Made by a program: the position numbers and the translations under genes
The notes under the pieces: generated by a model
What the model saw: the letters and a program-made list of their open reading frames with translations, nothing else
What the model was told of the DNA's origin: nothing
Database searches by the model: none
Shown: positions 53,584-61,509 of the stretch, piece after piece
Numbering within the stretch: position 1 is the stretch's first letter
Layout: each line of letters begins with the position of its first letter
DNA from: Mucilaginibacter_A sp964236465
GTDB lineage: Bacteria > Bacteroidota > Bacteroidia > Sphingobacteriales > Sphingobacteriaceae
Reading direction: 5' to 3'
Assembly (NCBI GenBank): GCA_964236465.1
Contig: CAXSBZ010000005.1
Span: 62,001-126,000, forward strand
Length of the DNA stretch: 64,000 nt

Positions 53584-54447
53584 TCAGCTTTCCCGGTTTT
53601 GATAAGCCCGAAATAAAGCTACCGCTTCCACCGCTTCTTTTACATCGTGGACGCGCAGAATATTTGCGCCATTTAGCAAAGCCATCGTGTTTAAAACTGT
53701 TGTGCCATTCAAGGCGTTTTCAGCAGTAGAATTTAAAGTTTTGTAGATCATTCCTTTGCGGGAAATACCAACCAGAACGGGCAATTGCAACAGTTCAAAG
53801 CCTTTCATTTTCCGCAGCAGTTCAAAACTCTGTTCGCGGGTTTTGGCAAAACCAAAGCCCGGATCGAGGATCACATCATGCACATGCAGTTGTTTCAGGC
53901 GATAAATTTTGGCTAAGAACACATCAAAAACTTCTGCAAAAACGTCTTGGTATTGCGCTTTTTCCTGCATGTTTTGTGGCGTGCCTTTCATGTGCATCAA
54001 AATATAAGGAACCTGCAATCGGGCAACAGTTGCAAACATTTCTGCATCCAAATCTCCGCCCGAAATATCATTGATAATGTGCCCGCCAGCTTCAATCGCC
54101 ACTGCTGCAACCGAAGCCCGGAAAGTATCAACCGATAAAATTGCATTGGAAAATTGCTTTACAATTGCTTCAATTACAGGCAGCAAGCGGTCGGTTTCTT
54201 CCTGCGGAGAAATATCAGCAGCTCCCGGCCGGGAAGAATAGGCACCAATATCCAGAAAATCCGCGCCATCATCCAACATTTTTTCTGCCATAAAAACAGC
54301 ATCGTCAACATGCAACTTCCGGCTTCCGGCAAAAAAAGAATCTGGCGTAACATTGATGATGCCCATTACTTTTGGCGTGCCCAAATCGATCAACTTACCG
54401 CCAGCATTCAGCATCGTCTTTTTCTGAAAAAATGTATCTTTAGCCAT
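53584..54447 (-). CDS. folP: Dihydropteroate synthase
   Basis: Folate pathway enzyme condensing p-aminobenzoate with the pterin diphosphate; target of sulfonamides. The 287-residue product has VMGIINVTPDSFFAGS (about residues 27-42), DIGAYSSRPGA, NDISGGD, LMHMKGTPQNMQ, DPGFGFAKT and GISRKGMI. Divergent from the DUF1599 gene, 55 bases away. An exact 12-mer (54291-54302) encodes part of DAVFMAEK. Confidence 0.96.
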   Translation of the reverse strand: MAKDTFFQKKTMLNAGGKLIDLGTPKVMGIINVTPDSFFAGSRKLHVDDAVFMAEKMLDDGADFLDIGAYSSRPGAADISPQEETDRLLPVIEAIVKQFSNAILSVDTFRASVAAVAIEAGGHIINDISGGDLDAEMFATVARLQVPYILMHMKGTPQNMQEKAQYQDVFAEVFDVFLAKIYRLKQLHVHDVILDPGFGFAKTREQSFELLRKMKGFELLQLPVLVGISRKGMIYKTLNSTAENALNGTTVLNTMALLNGANILRVHDVKEAVEAVALFRAYQNRES

Positions 54448-54502
54448 CTTAAAACAGGATTTTTATTAGCTTAAAACCTGCAAAACAAATATCACACAAA
54501 AA

Positions 54503-55057
54503 TTGAATTCTCTCACCTTGAACCAAACCGAAGCCGAATATCAAGCCGTAATCAGCGTTTGCAAAACCCTTTTCATTAAAAAAACAAAGGATTATGGTAC
54601 GGCTTGGCGCATCCTCCGGCCTGCTTCCATCACCGATCAGATTTTTATTAAAGCGCAAAGAATCAGGACGTTGGAAGATACCGGCGTGAACAAAGTAGGC
54701 GATGGGATTTTGGGCGAATACATTGGCATCGTAAATTATTGTGTGATTGCGATGCTGCAACTGGATAGCAAACCGGAAACGCCGATGGAGATAAACGTGG
54801 AAGATGCAAGCACGTTTTACGATCAAAAAGTTAAAGAAACCTACGAACTGATGCTGGCCAAAAACCACGATTACGGCGAGGCCTGGCGTGCTATGCGCAT
54901 CAGCTCGCTCACGGATTTGATTTTGATGAAACTGCTACGTGTGAAGCAGATTGAAGATAATGCTGGCAAAACGCTGGTTTCCGAAGGCGTGGAAGCAAAC
55001 TACCAGGATATGCTGAACTATGCTGTTTTTGCCCTGATAAAATTGGAGGTAAAATGA
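54503..55057 (+). CDS. DUF1599 domain protein
   Basis: The 184-residue product contains two repeats of the same unit: KTKDYGTAWRILRPASITDQ (about residues 27-46) and NHDYGEAWRAMRISSLTDLI (about 113-132). This duplicated DUF1599 (nucleotide modification associated domain-like) is conserved in Bacteroidota beside folP. TTG start at 54503; its stop overlaps the next ATG as ATGA. Biochemical function is unknown. Confidence 0.85.
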   Translation: MNSLTLNQTEAEYQAVISVCKTLFIKKTKDYGTAWRILRPASITDQIFIKAQRIRTLEDTGVNKVGDGILGEYIGIVNYCVIAMLQLDSKPETPMEINVEDASTFYDQKVKETYELMLAKNHDYGEAWRAMRISSLTDLILMKLLRVKQIEDNAGKTLVSEGVEANYQDMLNYAVFALIKLEVK

Positions 55058-56205
55058 AAAGGAATTTAGTTTGGTTTTGCCGGGTTGCTGTCGGCCTGCT
55101 TTTTATTTTTTCCGGGTTGATCAAAGCCAATGATCCGCTTGGGTTTTCCTACAAATTAGAGGAATATTTTGAGGTTTTCCATCTCACTTTTTTAAATGGA
55201 CTGTCGCTTTCACTGGCCATATTTTTATGTGCGTTGGAAATGCTTTTCGGCTTTGCCTTGCTGATTGGAGCCAGGGGAAAACAAGTGGCCTGGGGCTTGC
55301 TTTTGCTGATCATCTTTTTCACGTTCCTTACCTTTTATTCGGCGGCGTTTAAAGTGGTGCAAAGTTGTGGTTGTTTTGGTGATGCCATCCCGCTAACACC
55401 TTGGCAATCGTTCAGTAAAGATTTAGTTTTGCTGCTGCTGATCGTTTTTATCTTTCTCAACAGAAACCTGATTCAACCTTTATTTGGCAAAAAAACAGAA
55501 AACACAATGCTTCTTTTAGCCACTGTTTTTTCGTTTGGCGTGGGCATTTACACCTATAATTTTCTGCCGGTGATTGATTTTCTGCCTTATAAAGTTGGTG
55601 CCAATTTGCCGGAAGAAATGAAAGTTCCGGCAAATGCAGTTCCGGATGAATATGAGATCACGTACAATTTGCACAACAAAAAAACAGGCGATAAAAGAAG
55701 CATCACCAACAAAGAATACTTGAAATCGGGCATTTGGAAAGACAACAACTGGGAAATTGTAGGCGAACCAACGAGCGTTTTGATCAAAAAAGGCTTTGAG
55801 GCAAAGATTAAAGATTTGAATATTTCGGATGCGCAAGGCAATGATTACACCAAAGAACTGCTTAACAACCCGTTTTACAACCTGATTGTGGTTGCTTATA
55901 ATTTGGATGAAACCAACAGCGATGCGATCAATAAAATCAATGCGTTGTCTTTAAACCTCACCCAAAACTTTAATGTGCGTACAGTTTTGCTTACTTCCAA
56001 TTCTGCGCAGGATGCTGAAGTTTTCAGTAAAAAACACAAATTATTTATGGAGATTTTTTATGCCGATGGTGTTCCGCTTAAAACTATTGTGCGTGCAAAT
56101 CCAGGTGTTTTGTTGATGAAAAACGGAACAGTTGTAGGAAAATGGCATTTTCATAATTTGCCGAAATATGAGGATTTGGTGGATAAATATATTGGGAAAC
56201 AGTAG
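55054..56205 (+). CDS. DoxX/MauE-like membrane protein (BT_3928 type)
   Basis: The 383-residue product has four membrane helices in residues 1-150 (WFCRVAVGLLFIFSGLIKAN, FLCALEMLFGFALLIGA, LLLLIIFFTFLTFYSAAFK, LVLLLLIVFIFLNR), with the paired cysteine motif QSCGCFGD of the MauE/DoxX redox group, then an extracytoplasmic C-terminal domain (about 190-383) that looks thioredoxin-like without a CxxC. In related genomes the gene follows DUF1599 and precedes tpiA; here an ATPase gene follows. 12-mers at 55507-55518 (MLLLA) and 55692-55703 (DKRSI). Confidence 0.82.
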   Translation: MKRNLVWFCRVAVGLLFIFSGLIKANDPLGFSYKLEEYFEVFHLTFLNGLSLSLAIFLCALEMLFGFALLIGARGKQVAWGLLLLIIFFTFLTFYSAAFKVVQSCGCFGDAIPLTPWQSFSKDLVLLLLIVFIFLNRNLIQPLFGKKTENTMLLLATVFSFGVGIYTYNFLPVIDFLPYKVGANLPEEMKVPANAVPDEYEITYNLHNKKTGDKRSITNKEYLKSGIWKDNNWEIVGEPTSVLIKKGFEAKIKDLNISDAQGNDYTKELLNNPFYNLIVVAYNLDETNSDAINKINALSLNLTQNFNVRTVLLTSNSAQDAEVFSKKHKLFMEIFYADGVPLKTIVRANPGVLLMKNGTVVGKWHFHNLPKYEDLVDKYIGKQ

Positions 56206-56214
56206 TTTTAAATT

Positions 56215-57858
56215 ATGAAGATCACTAAACTGGAACTGAAAAATTTTAAACGTTTTGATGATTTAACGATTGATCTAACTTCGTTAGTTGAACCGGCAAA
56301 GTTGGTTTTGTTAATTGGTGCGAATGGTTCCGGAAAATCTTCTGTGTTTGATGCGTTTCAAGCATTAAATCAAATTTCAAGAAATCAAGGTTTAAATTCA
56401 AAAGACAATTATTATAGAAAAAGACAAGACTTTGAATTTGAAATAAATGCAATCGGAGATTTTAGATCAGCTTATGGTGATGATATAAAAAATTTATCTT
56501 CTTTAGAAAGAATTGGTAGTAGAAAGAATTCTTTTTATGGAAGAACAAGTGTTAGACAGATACCAAAATTAATACGAACTTCTTTAGGACAAGGGAATGT
56601 ATCCTTTCAGGATGATACAGATCGTTCATGGACTTTTATTGATCGTGATAACAGATTTGAAAACGATATTGAAAAAGTAGCTTCTTCAATTCTGACAGAT
56701 GTTTTTAAAGGTAATAATTCAACAGAACAAATTATTGAAAGTTATATTAACCCTATAAACAAAGCTTATATAAATATTTTTGGAGGCGAAGACAACACAA
56801 AGATTGAATTAACTTCATTTAAACCTCCTTTAGAAGGAAATACTGCTGAAATATTATTTAAAAAAGGAACTTCAACAATTCCTTATAATTTACTTAGCAG
56901 CGGCGAAAAAGAAATATTCAATATCCTCCTCAATCTTTTAACAAGAAAAGAATATTTCCAAGACACAATCTACTTTTTAGATGAAATCGATCTTCACCTA
57001 AACACACAACTTCAAAAAAACCTTTTAAAAGAAATTACCGAAAATTGGATTCCAAAAAACTGCCAACTTTGGACAGCAAGCCATTCACTTGGATTTATTG
57101 AATATGCAAACGAAGCGGAACATGCAGCCATCATTGATTTTGATAATCTAAACTTTGATGTTCCGCAAACCATTACACCTTCGCCCAAAAAGAACTTTGA
57201 TGTTTTTGAAATTGCGGTTAGCAAGGAGTTTCTATCAAAAGTATTTGAAGGAAAGAAAATCATCTTTTCGGAAAATACGGATACTTCGATTTATAATAGT
57301 TTGAATATTACGGACACAATTTTTTTCAATGCCCAAAACAAAGCAGATGTATTTTATAAGACGAAAAACAATCCAAGCTATAATGGATTAATTGACAGAG
57401 ATTTTTTGACAAATGAAGAAAGAGTTGCTCTATTAACTCAATACAAAAACTTATTTATTCTAAATTATTACTCAATTGAAAACTACTTATTCCATCCGGA
57501 TAATTTAGAAGAATATTATAAAAATAATGGCAAAGAATTTAACAAAGACAATTATTTAAATTTAATAAAAGTTGAAAATAAAGCAATTAGAGATAAAATG
57601 CTTGTGGGTTTAATGGTTGCCAGAGATAGTTATCCTTTTTACAGAGAAAATGAAAATGTTGCAAAATTAAAAGCAATCCGACCAAACAATCAAACAATAA
57701 TAGAAATGTTTGATGCTGAAGATTTTGAAACTTTCTATAAAGTTTTTCCAGCCAAAGATTACGGGAAACAAATCCAAGAAAGACAAAATCTAAATCCTGC
57801 TGACCTGGCAAAAACCAACTGGTTCAAATCTAAAATTGCAGCAATTTTAACCAAATGA
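56215..57858 (+). CDS. AAA/ABC-type ATPase fused to a DUF4435 (TOPRIM-like) domain; PARIS/OLD-like
   Basis: The 547-residue product has an SMC/OLD-type ATPase: ELKNFKRFDDLTID, Walker A GANGSGKSS (35-43), signature LLSSGEKE (226-233), Walker B IYFLDEID (252-259) and H-loop ASH (288-290). Residues about 345-430 match DUF4435: FSENTDTSIY (Glu353), LIDRDF (DxD at 394-396) and YYSIENYLF. AAA_15 + DUF4435 is the composition of PARIS anti-phage systems (AriA/AriB), known as two genes or one fusion. The gene is visibly more AT-rich than its neighbours, holds no 12-mer, and its stop overlaps the next ATG. Defence is inferred. Confidence 0.78.
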   Translation: MKITKLELKNFKRFDDLTIDLTSLVEPAKLVLLIGANGSGKSSVFDAFQALNQISRNQGLNSKDNYYRKRQDFEFEINAIGDFRSAYGDDIKNLSSLERIGSRKNSFYGRTSVRQIPKLIRTSLGQGNVSFQDDTDRSWTFIDRDNRFENDIEKVASSILTDVFKGNNSTEQIIESYINPINKAYINIFGGEDNTKIELTSFKPPLEGNTAEILFKKGTSTIPYNLLSSGEKEIFNILLNLLTRKEYFQDTIYFLDEIDLHLNTQLQKNLLKEITENWIPKNCQLWTASHSLGFIEYANEAEHAAIIDFDNLNFDVPQTITPSPKKNFDVFEIAVSKEFLSKVFEGKKIIFSENTDTSIYNSLNITDTIFFNAQNKADVFYKTKNNPSYNGLIDRDFLTNEERVALLTQYKNLFILNYYSIENYLFHPDNLEEYYKNNGKEFNKDNYLNLIKVENKAIRDKMLVGLMVARDSYPFYRENENVAKLKAIRPNNQTIIEMFDAEDFETFYKVFPAKDYGKQIQERQNLNPADLAKTNWFKSKIAAILTK

Positions 57859-58961
57859 TCAGCTACTTTCTGCGCAAGCTTTTATATGGTTTTGCCGTAA
57901 TGTTGGGCGTGGTTGTAGTCGTATTTTTCCTGTTTAATATTTTGCCTGCCGATCCTGCCCGTATGACGCAAGGCCAGCGTGCGGATGTGCAATCTTTGGA
58001 AGCCGTGCGTAAGGAATTTGGTTTGGATAAACCCATTCCGGTTCAATTTGCTTATTACTTGAATGATCTTTCGCCGATTGGTTTTCATCAAAATACCAAA
58101 GAAGAACAGCAGAAATATGGTTATGTAAAGCTGTTTAGCATCAGCAAAAATAAAGTTTTAGCGTTAAAATGGCCGTACTTGCGCTGCTCGTACCAAACCC
58201 GGAAAAACGTAGCGGAAACTTTGCTGGCCGTTATTCCAAACACTTTAATTCTGGCAGCAACGTCGATGATCTTTGCTTCTTTTATCGGTATAGTTTTGGG
58301 CGTGTTGGCAGCTGTCCATCAAAATACTTGGATTGATAAACTGGCGATCAGCTTTTCCATCATCGGTATTTCCGCACCTTCGTTCTTTGCCGGAATCATC
58401 ATTGCCTGGGTTTTTGGTTTTGTGCTGAGCAAATATACCGGCTTGAATATGTCGGGTAGTTTAACCGGTTACGATCCGTTTAAAGGCGAAGTCATCATTT
58501 GGAAAAACCTGATTTTACCGATGATCACTTTAGGTTTACGTCCGTTGGCTTTGATTGTACAGCTTACCCGAAACTCAATGCTGGATGTTTTAGGCCAGGA
58601 TTATATCCGCACCGCAAAAGCAAAAGGATTAGATAAAAATAGCATCATCTATAAACATGCTTTAAAAAACGCTTTGAACCCGGTGGTTACCGCTATTGCC
58701 ACCTGGTTTGCCTCGCTGCTGGCCGGTTCTTTTTTTGTAGAATATATTTTTGGGTACAACGGCTTGGGCAAAACTACGGTTGATGCACTGGAAACTTCAG
58801 ATTTCCCTGTCATTATCGGTGCTATTTTGTTTATCGCTTTTATCTTTGTAATAATCAACTTGCTGGTCGATTTGCTTTACGTTTGGATTAATCCGAGGGT
58901 AAAAATTACAGTGAGGCTAACAGCTGTCAACTCTCAGCATCCAGCTATCAAAAAAAACTAA
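57855..58961 (+). CDS. DppB/OppB-like ABC transporter permease
   Basis: Inner-membrane permease of peptide/nickel-type importers. The 368-residue product has an N-terminal helix (LLYGFAVMLGVVVVVFFLFNIL), PADPARMTQGQRADVQSLEAV, four to five further helices, and the EAA-type loop QDYIRTAKAKGLDKNSIIYKHALKNALNP. FFVEYIFGYNGLGK is typical of DppB. No DppC, DppD/F or binding protein is adjacent, so its partners are elsewhere or later in the chromosome. The last 13 residues (TAVNSQHPAIKKN) are encoded by an intergenic-type heptad repeat and are atypical for the family. Confidence 0.88.
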   Translation: MISYFLRKLLYGFAVMLGVVVVVFFLFNILPADPARMTQGQRADVQSLEAVRKEFGLDKPIPVQFAYYLNDLSPIGFHQNTKEEQQKYGYVKLFSISKNKVLALKWPYLRCSYQTRKNVAETLLAVIPNTLILAATSMIFASFIGIVLGVLAAVHQNTWIDKLAISFSIIGISAPSFFAGIIIAWVFGFVLSKYTGLNMSGSLTGYDPFKGEVIIWKNLILPMITLGLRPLALIVQLTRNSMLDVLGQDYIRTAKAKGLDKNSIIYKHALKNALNPVVTAIATWFASLLAGSFFVEYIFGYNGLGKTTVDALETSDFPVIIGAILFIAFIFVIINLLVDLLYVWINPRVKITVRLTAVNSQHPAIKKN

Positions 58962-59033
58962 CCCTGAATTTTAGGTCGATAAAAGAAGCATTACTTAAAG
59001 CTGACTACTGAAAGCTAATGAACTGATAGCTTT
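58921..59033. repeat. Heptad tandem repeats flanking a 12-mer, with a terminator hairpin
   Basis: 58921-58949 reads as heptads CAGCTGT, CAACTCT, CAGCATC, CAGCTAT and overlaps the end of the permease gene. An extended 12-mer follows (TTTTAGGTCGA then TAAAAGAAGCAT at 58980-58991). A second heptad run (AAAGCTG, ACTACTG, AAAGCTA) continues to 59033. AAAGCTA / TAGCTTT at 59011-59033 forms a 7-base stem with a 9-base loop between the convergent permease and dehydrogenase genes, a plausible terminator. Confidence 0.65.
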
Positions 59034-59038
59034 TCTCC

Positions 59039-59674
59039 TCACACCTTCACCTCTTCCATTCCATACTGTTTCAGCACATCTTCGGGCACACCTTTCCACT
59101 GGTTGGGCTGGTTTCCAACGAAGCCAATATCTTTCAAACCAATTTTACTGGTGTAAAACCCGCTGGAAGTTAAGTCCCGCATCCGGTTAAAAAAGTTGAC
59201 ACCCTGCTGCATTTCCGGTTTTGCTTTCTTCGGATAAGCAATCGCCGTCACCATTTCTAGCTGCTGCTCTTTGCTGCAATCTACAAAAGCATGGTTGTAC
59301 CGGTCCGAACATTGCACATCCAGCCAGCGCAAACCGCCGCGCATCGGGATTTTATGCTCGGGGATATCTTTCACAATAAATTCAATAAATTCCGGCACGC
59401 CGGCATCAGATGCACTGCCCGAATGTTCATCTTTCGGGATAATAATATCAGCCAAAACTGTTATGGTAGCCATTTCCGGCTTGGTAAAATATGTTTCGGC
59501 CTGCAGTTGCTTGTCGCGTTTCAATTCAAAAGGTTCGCGCCCGGCCACATCTCCGGGAGTAGTTGCAGCTACGGTTTCGTTAGTTTTTTCTGCTGAAGGC
59601 TTGCAGGCATCCAGCAACAAAGCGGTAGAAAATGTGGTTAGCCCGATGGCTTTTAACGAATCACGTCTGTTCAT
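59039..59674 (-). CDS. Gluconate 2-dehydrogenase subunit 3 family protein
   Basis: Small exported partner of GMC-type dehydrogenases. The 211-residue product has a Tat-like signal (MNRRDSLKAIGLTTFSTALL) with a cysteine at LLLDAC, so it may be a lipoprotein. The body has ITVLADIIIPKDEHSGSASDAGVPEFIEF, the typical subunit-3 segment (split here as IIIPKDEHSGSASDAG and PEFIEF). It is 21 bases downstream of the GMC gene; a 12-mer T-variant (59685-59696) fills that gap. Confidence 0.87.
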   Translation of the reverse strand: MNRRDSLKAIGLTTFSTALLLDACKPSAEKTNETVAATTPGDVAGREPFELKRDKQLQAETYFTKPEMATITVLADIIIPKDEHSGSASDAGVPEFIEFIVKDIPEHKIPMRGGLRWLDVQCSDRYNHAFVDCSKEQQLEMVTAIAYPKKAKPEMQQGVNFFNRMRDLTSSGFYTSKIGLKDIGFVGNQPNQWKGVPEDVLKQYGMEEVKV

Positions 59675-59695
59675 TTTATATCGATAAAAGAAGTA

Positions 59696-61438
59696 TTAAA
59701 CATTCAATTTTTTTCTTTGGGCCAAAATATATTCGCTGGTACGCATAGACAAAGCCAGGATCGTCCAGGTTGCGTTTTTATCGCCCTGCTGCACAAATGG
59801 TGCGGCATCTACCACAAAAAGGTTGTTGCAATCATGTGCCTGGCACCATTTATTTAAAGCTGATTTCTTTGGATCATCGCCCATTCTTACCGTGCCAACT
59901 TCATGAATAATCTTGCCGGGTGCTTCCAAACCGTAATTGGTTTCCGGTCCTGGTATGTTTGAAGTGATGATTGCACCCATTTCGTGCATAATCGATTTAA
60001 ACGTTTCTTGCATGTGTTTGGCCTGGTTAATTTCATCATTTGTCCATTTGTAATGAAAACGCAGCACCGGAATACCATATTTATCCACCACATCCGGATC
60101 AATTTCACAATAATTATCTGCTCTGGCAATCGCTGTTCCGCGCCCGGCCATTCCAACTTGCGTACCAAAGAAACGACGGTAATCATCCTTCAGCGAAGCA
60201 CCAAAACCACCGGCTTCTTTCATTTTGCCATCGCGGCCCGGCACCAATCCGTTCAAACCCTGAATGCCATTTGCAAAACCGTACGACGGCATGTGCATCC
60301 CGCCGCCATATTCGATATGGTAACCGCGCGGAAAATCAAGCTTTTTATTATCCAGCCACCAAGGTGTATAAATGTGCACGCTGCCCACGCCATCTTCATT
60401 GTAGCGCTTGCGATCCATCAGCTGCGGCAAAAACCCGCCTAAACTTGCTCCGGTAGAATCATGGATGTACTTACCAACTACGCCGCTGTTGTTTGCCAAA
60501 CCGTTTGGATGGCTGGCCGACCGGGAATTGAGCAGTAAACGCGCAGATTCTCCGGCACTGGCACCTAGGATCACGATTTTGGCATTTACCTGATACTCCT
60601 GCAAATCATTTTTATCTACATAAGAAACGCCGGTTGCCAAACCATCTTTCCCCGTCAGCACTTCGCGAACCATAGCGTTGGTGATCACTTTCAGGTTTCC
60701 GGTTTTGATGGCCGGGATTACCAAACAAGAAGAAGCCGAAAAATCAGCATAAACTTTGCAACTCCGGCCGCACTGTCCGCAATAAAAACAAACACCCCGG
60801 TCTTTATTGCCCGGCAAAGCTTCCGTCAGTACCGAACCTCGGCCCGGAATAACTTTTATACCTGCTTTTTCTGCACCTTTTTTAATAAACAATTCATTTA
60901 AACGAGGCTTCGGCGGAGGCAGAAAAATGCCGTCGGGTTCATTTTCCAAACCTTCTTTGGTGCCGTAAACACCAATCAAGCGGTCAACTTTATCATAAAA
61001 CGGCTTTACTTCGTCGTAAGTGATCGGCCAATCATCCGTCAGTCCGTCAATATGATGGCTTTTAAAATCATTCGGCCCCATCCGCAGCGAAATCCTGCCC
61101 CAATGGTTGGTACGGCCGCCCAACATCCGCGAACGAAACCAATTGAATTCCGTTTTATCCTTTGTGGTATAGGGTTCGCCTTCCAATTCCCAACCGCCAA
61201 AAGCAGCATCAAAATCGCCAAACGGACGTACCGTGCTGGCACCTCTCCGCGGCGATTCATAAGGGAATTTAAGCTGATGCGAATCTTTCTGCGGATCGAA
61301 GAAAGGGCCGGCTTCCAGCATCAGCACCTTTAAACCGGCATTAGCCAGCACATAACCAGCCATGCCGCCACCGGCACCAGAGCCAACCACAACTGCATCA
61401 TAAGTTGTACCGGATTTTTTGATTTGAAAATCACTCAT
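59696..61438 (-). CDS. GMC family FAD-dependent oxidoreductase
   Basis: Large catalytic subunit of a gluconate-2-dehydrogenase-like or glucoside 3-dehydrogenase-like complex. The product (about 580 residues from ATG 61438, MSDFQIKKSG) has the FAD motif VVVGSGAGGGMAGYVLA, VLMLEAGPFFD, GGRTNHWGR, a cysteine cluster CFYCGQCGRSC, and C-terminal HEVGTVRMGDDP plus NLFVVDAAPF. An in-frame ATG at 61480 would add 14 atypical residues. With subunit 3 downstream and DUF1080 upstream, I infer oxidation of sugars or glycosides at C3 in the periplasm. Confidence 0.9.
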   Translation of the reverse strand: MSDFQIKKSGTTYDAVVVGSGAGGGMAGYVLANAGLKVLMLEAGPFFDPQKDSHQLKFPYESPRRGASTVRPFGDFDAAFGGWELEGEPYTTKDKTEFNWFRSRMLGGRTNHWGRISLRMGPNDFKSHHIDGLTDDWPITYDEVKPFYDKVDRLIGVYGTKEGLENEPDGIFLPPPKPRLNELFIKKGAEKAGIKVIPGRGSVLTEALPGNKDRGVCFYCGQCGRSCKVYADFSASSCLVIPAIKTGNLKVITNAMVREVLTGKDGLATGVSYVDKNDLQEYQVNAKIVILGASAGESARLLLNSRSASHPNGLANNSGVVGKYIHDSTGASLGGFLPQLMDRKRYNEDGVGSVHIYTPWWLDNKKLDFPRGYHIEYGGGMHMPSYGFANGIQGLNGLVPGRDGKMKEAGGFGASLKDDYRRFFGTQVGMAGRGTAIARADNYCEIDPDVVDKYGIPVLRFHYKWTNDEINQAKHMQETFKSIMHEMGAIITSNIPGPETNYGLEAPGKIIHEVGTVRMGDDPKKSALNKWCQAHDCNNLFVVDAAPFVQQGDKNATWTILALSMRTSEYILAQRKKLNV

Positions 61439-61440
61439 AT

Positions 61441-61509
61441 TTTTAAAGCTATCGGCCTTAAGCAACCAGCTATCAGCCATTAAATTTACCTGATAAAAGA
61501 AGTATCGGT
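61441..61509. repeat. Heptad array and 12-mer between DUF1080 and GMC genes
   Basis: 61444-61488 reads with a 7-base period (AAGCTAT, CGGCCTT, AAGCAAC, CAGCTAT, CAGCCAT, TAAATTT). It is followed by TAAAAGAAGTAT at 61494-61505, 4 bases before the DUF1080 stop. Same pairing of heptads and 12-mer as at 3546-3623 and 58921-59033. Confidence 0.6.

Noticed and set aside
56215..57858. Using absence of the 12-mer alone as proof that the AAA-DUF4435 gene is foreign
   Set aside because: Mean spacing is about 1.2 kb; other genes such as the Wzc-like gene and the 3.2-kb CheB-CheR kinase also lack exact copies, so 1.6 kb without one is not significant.
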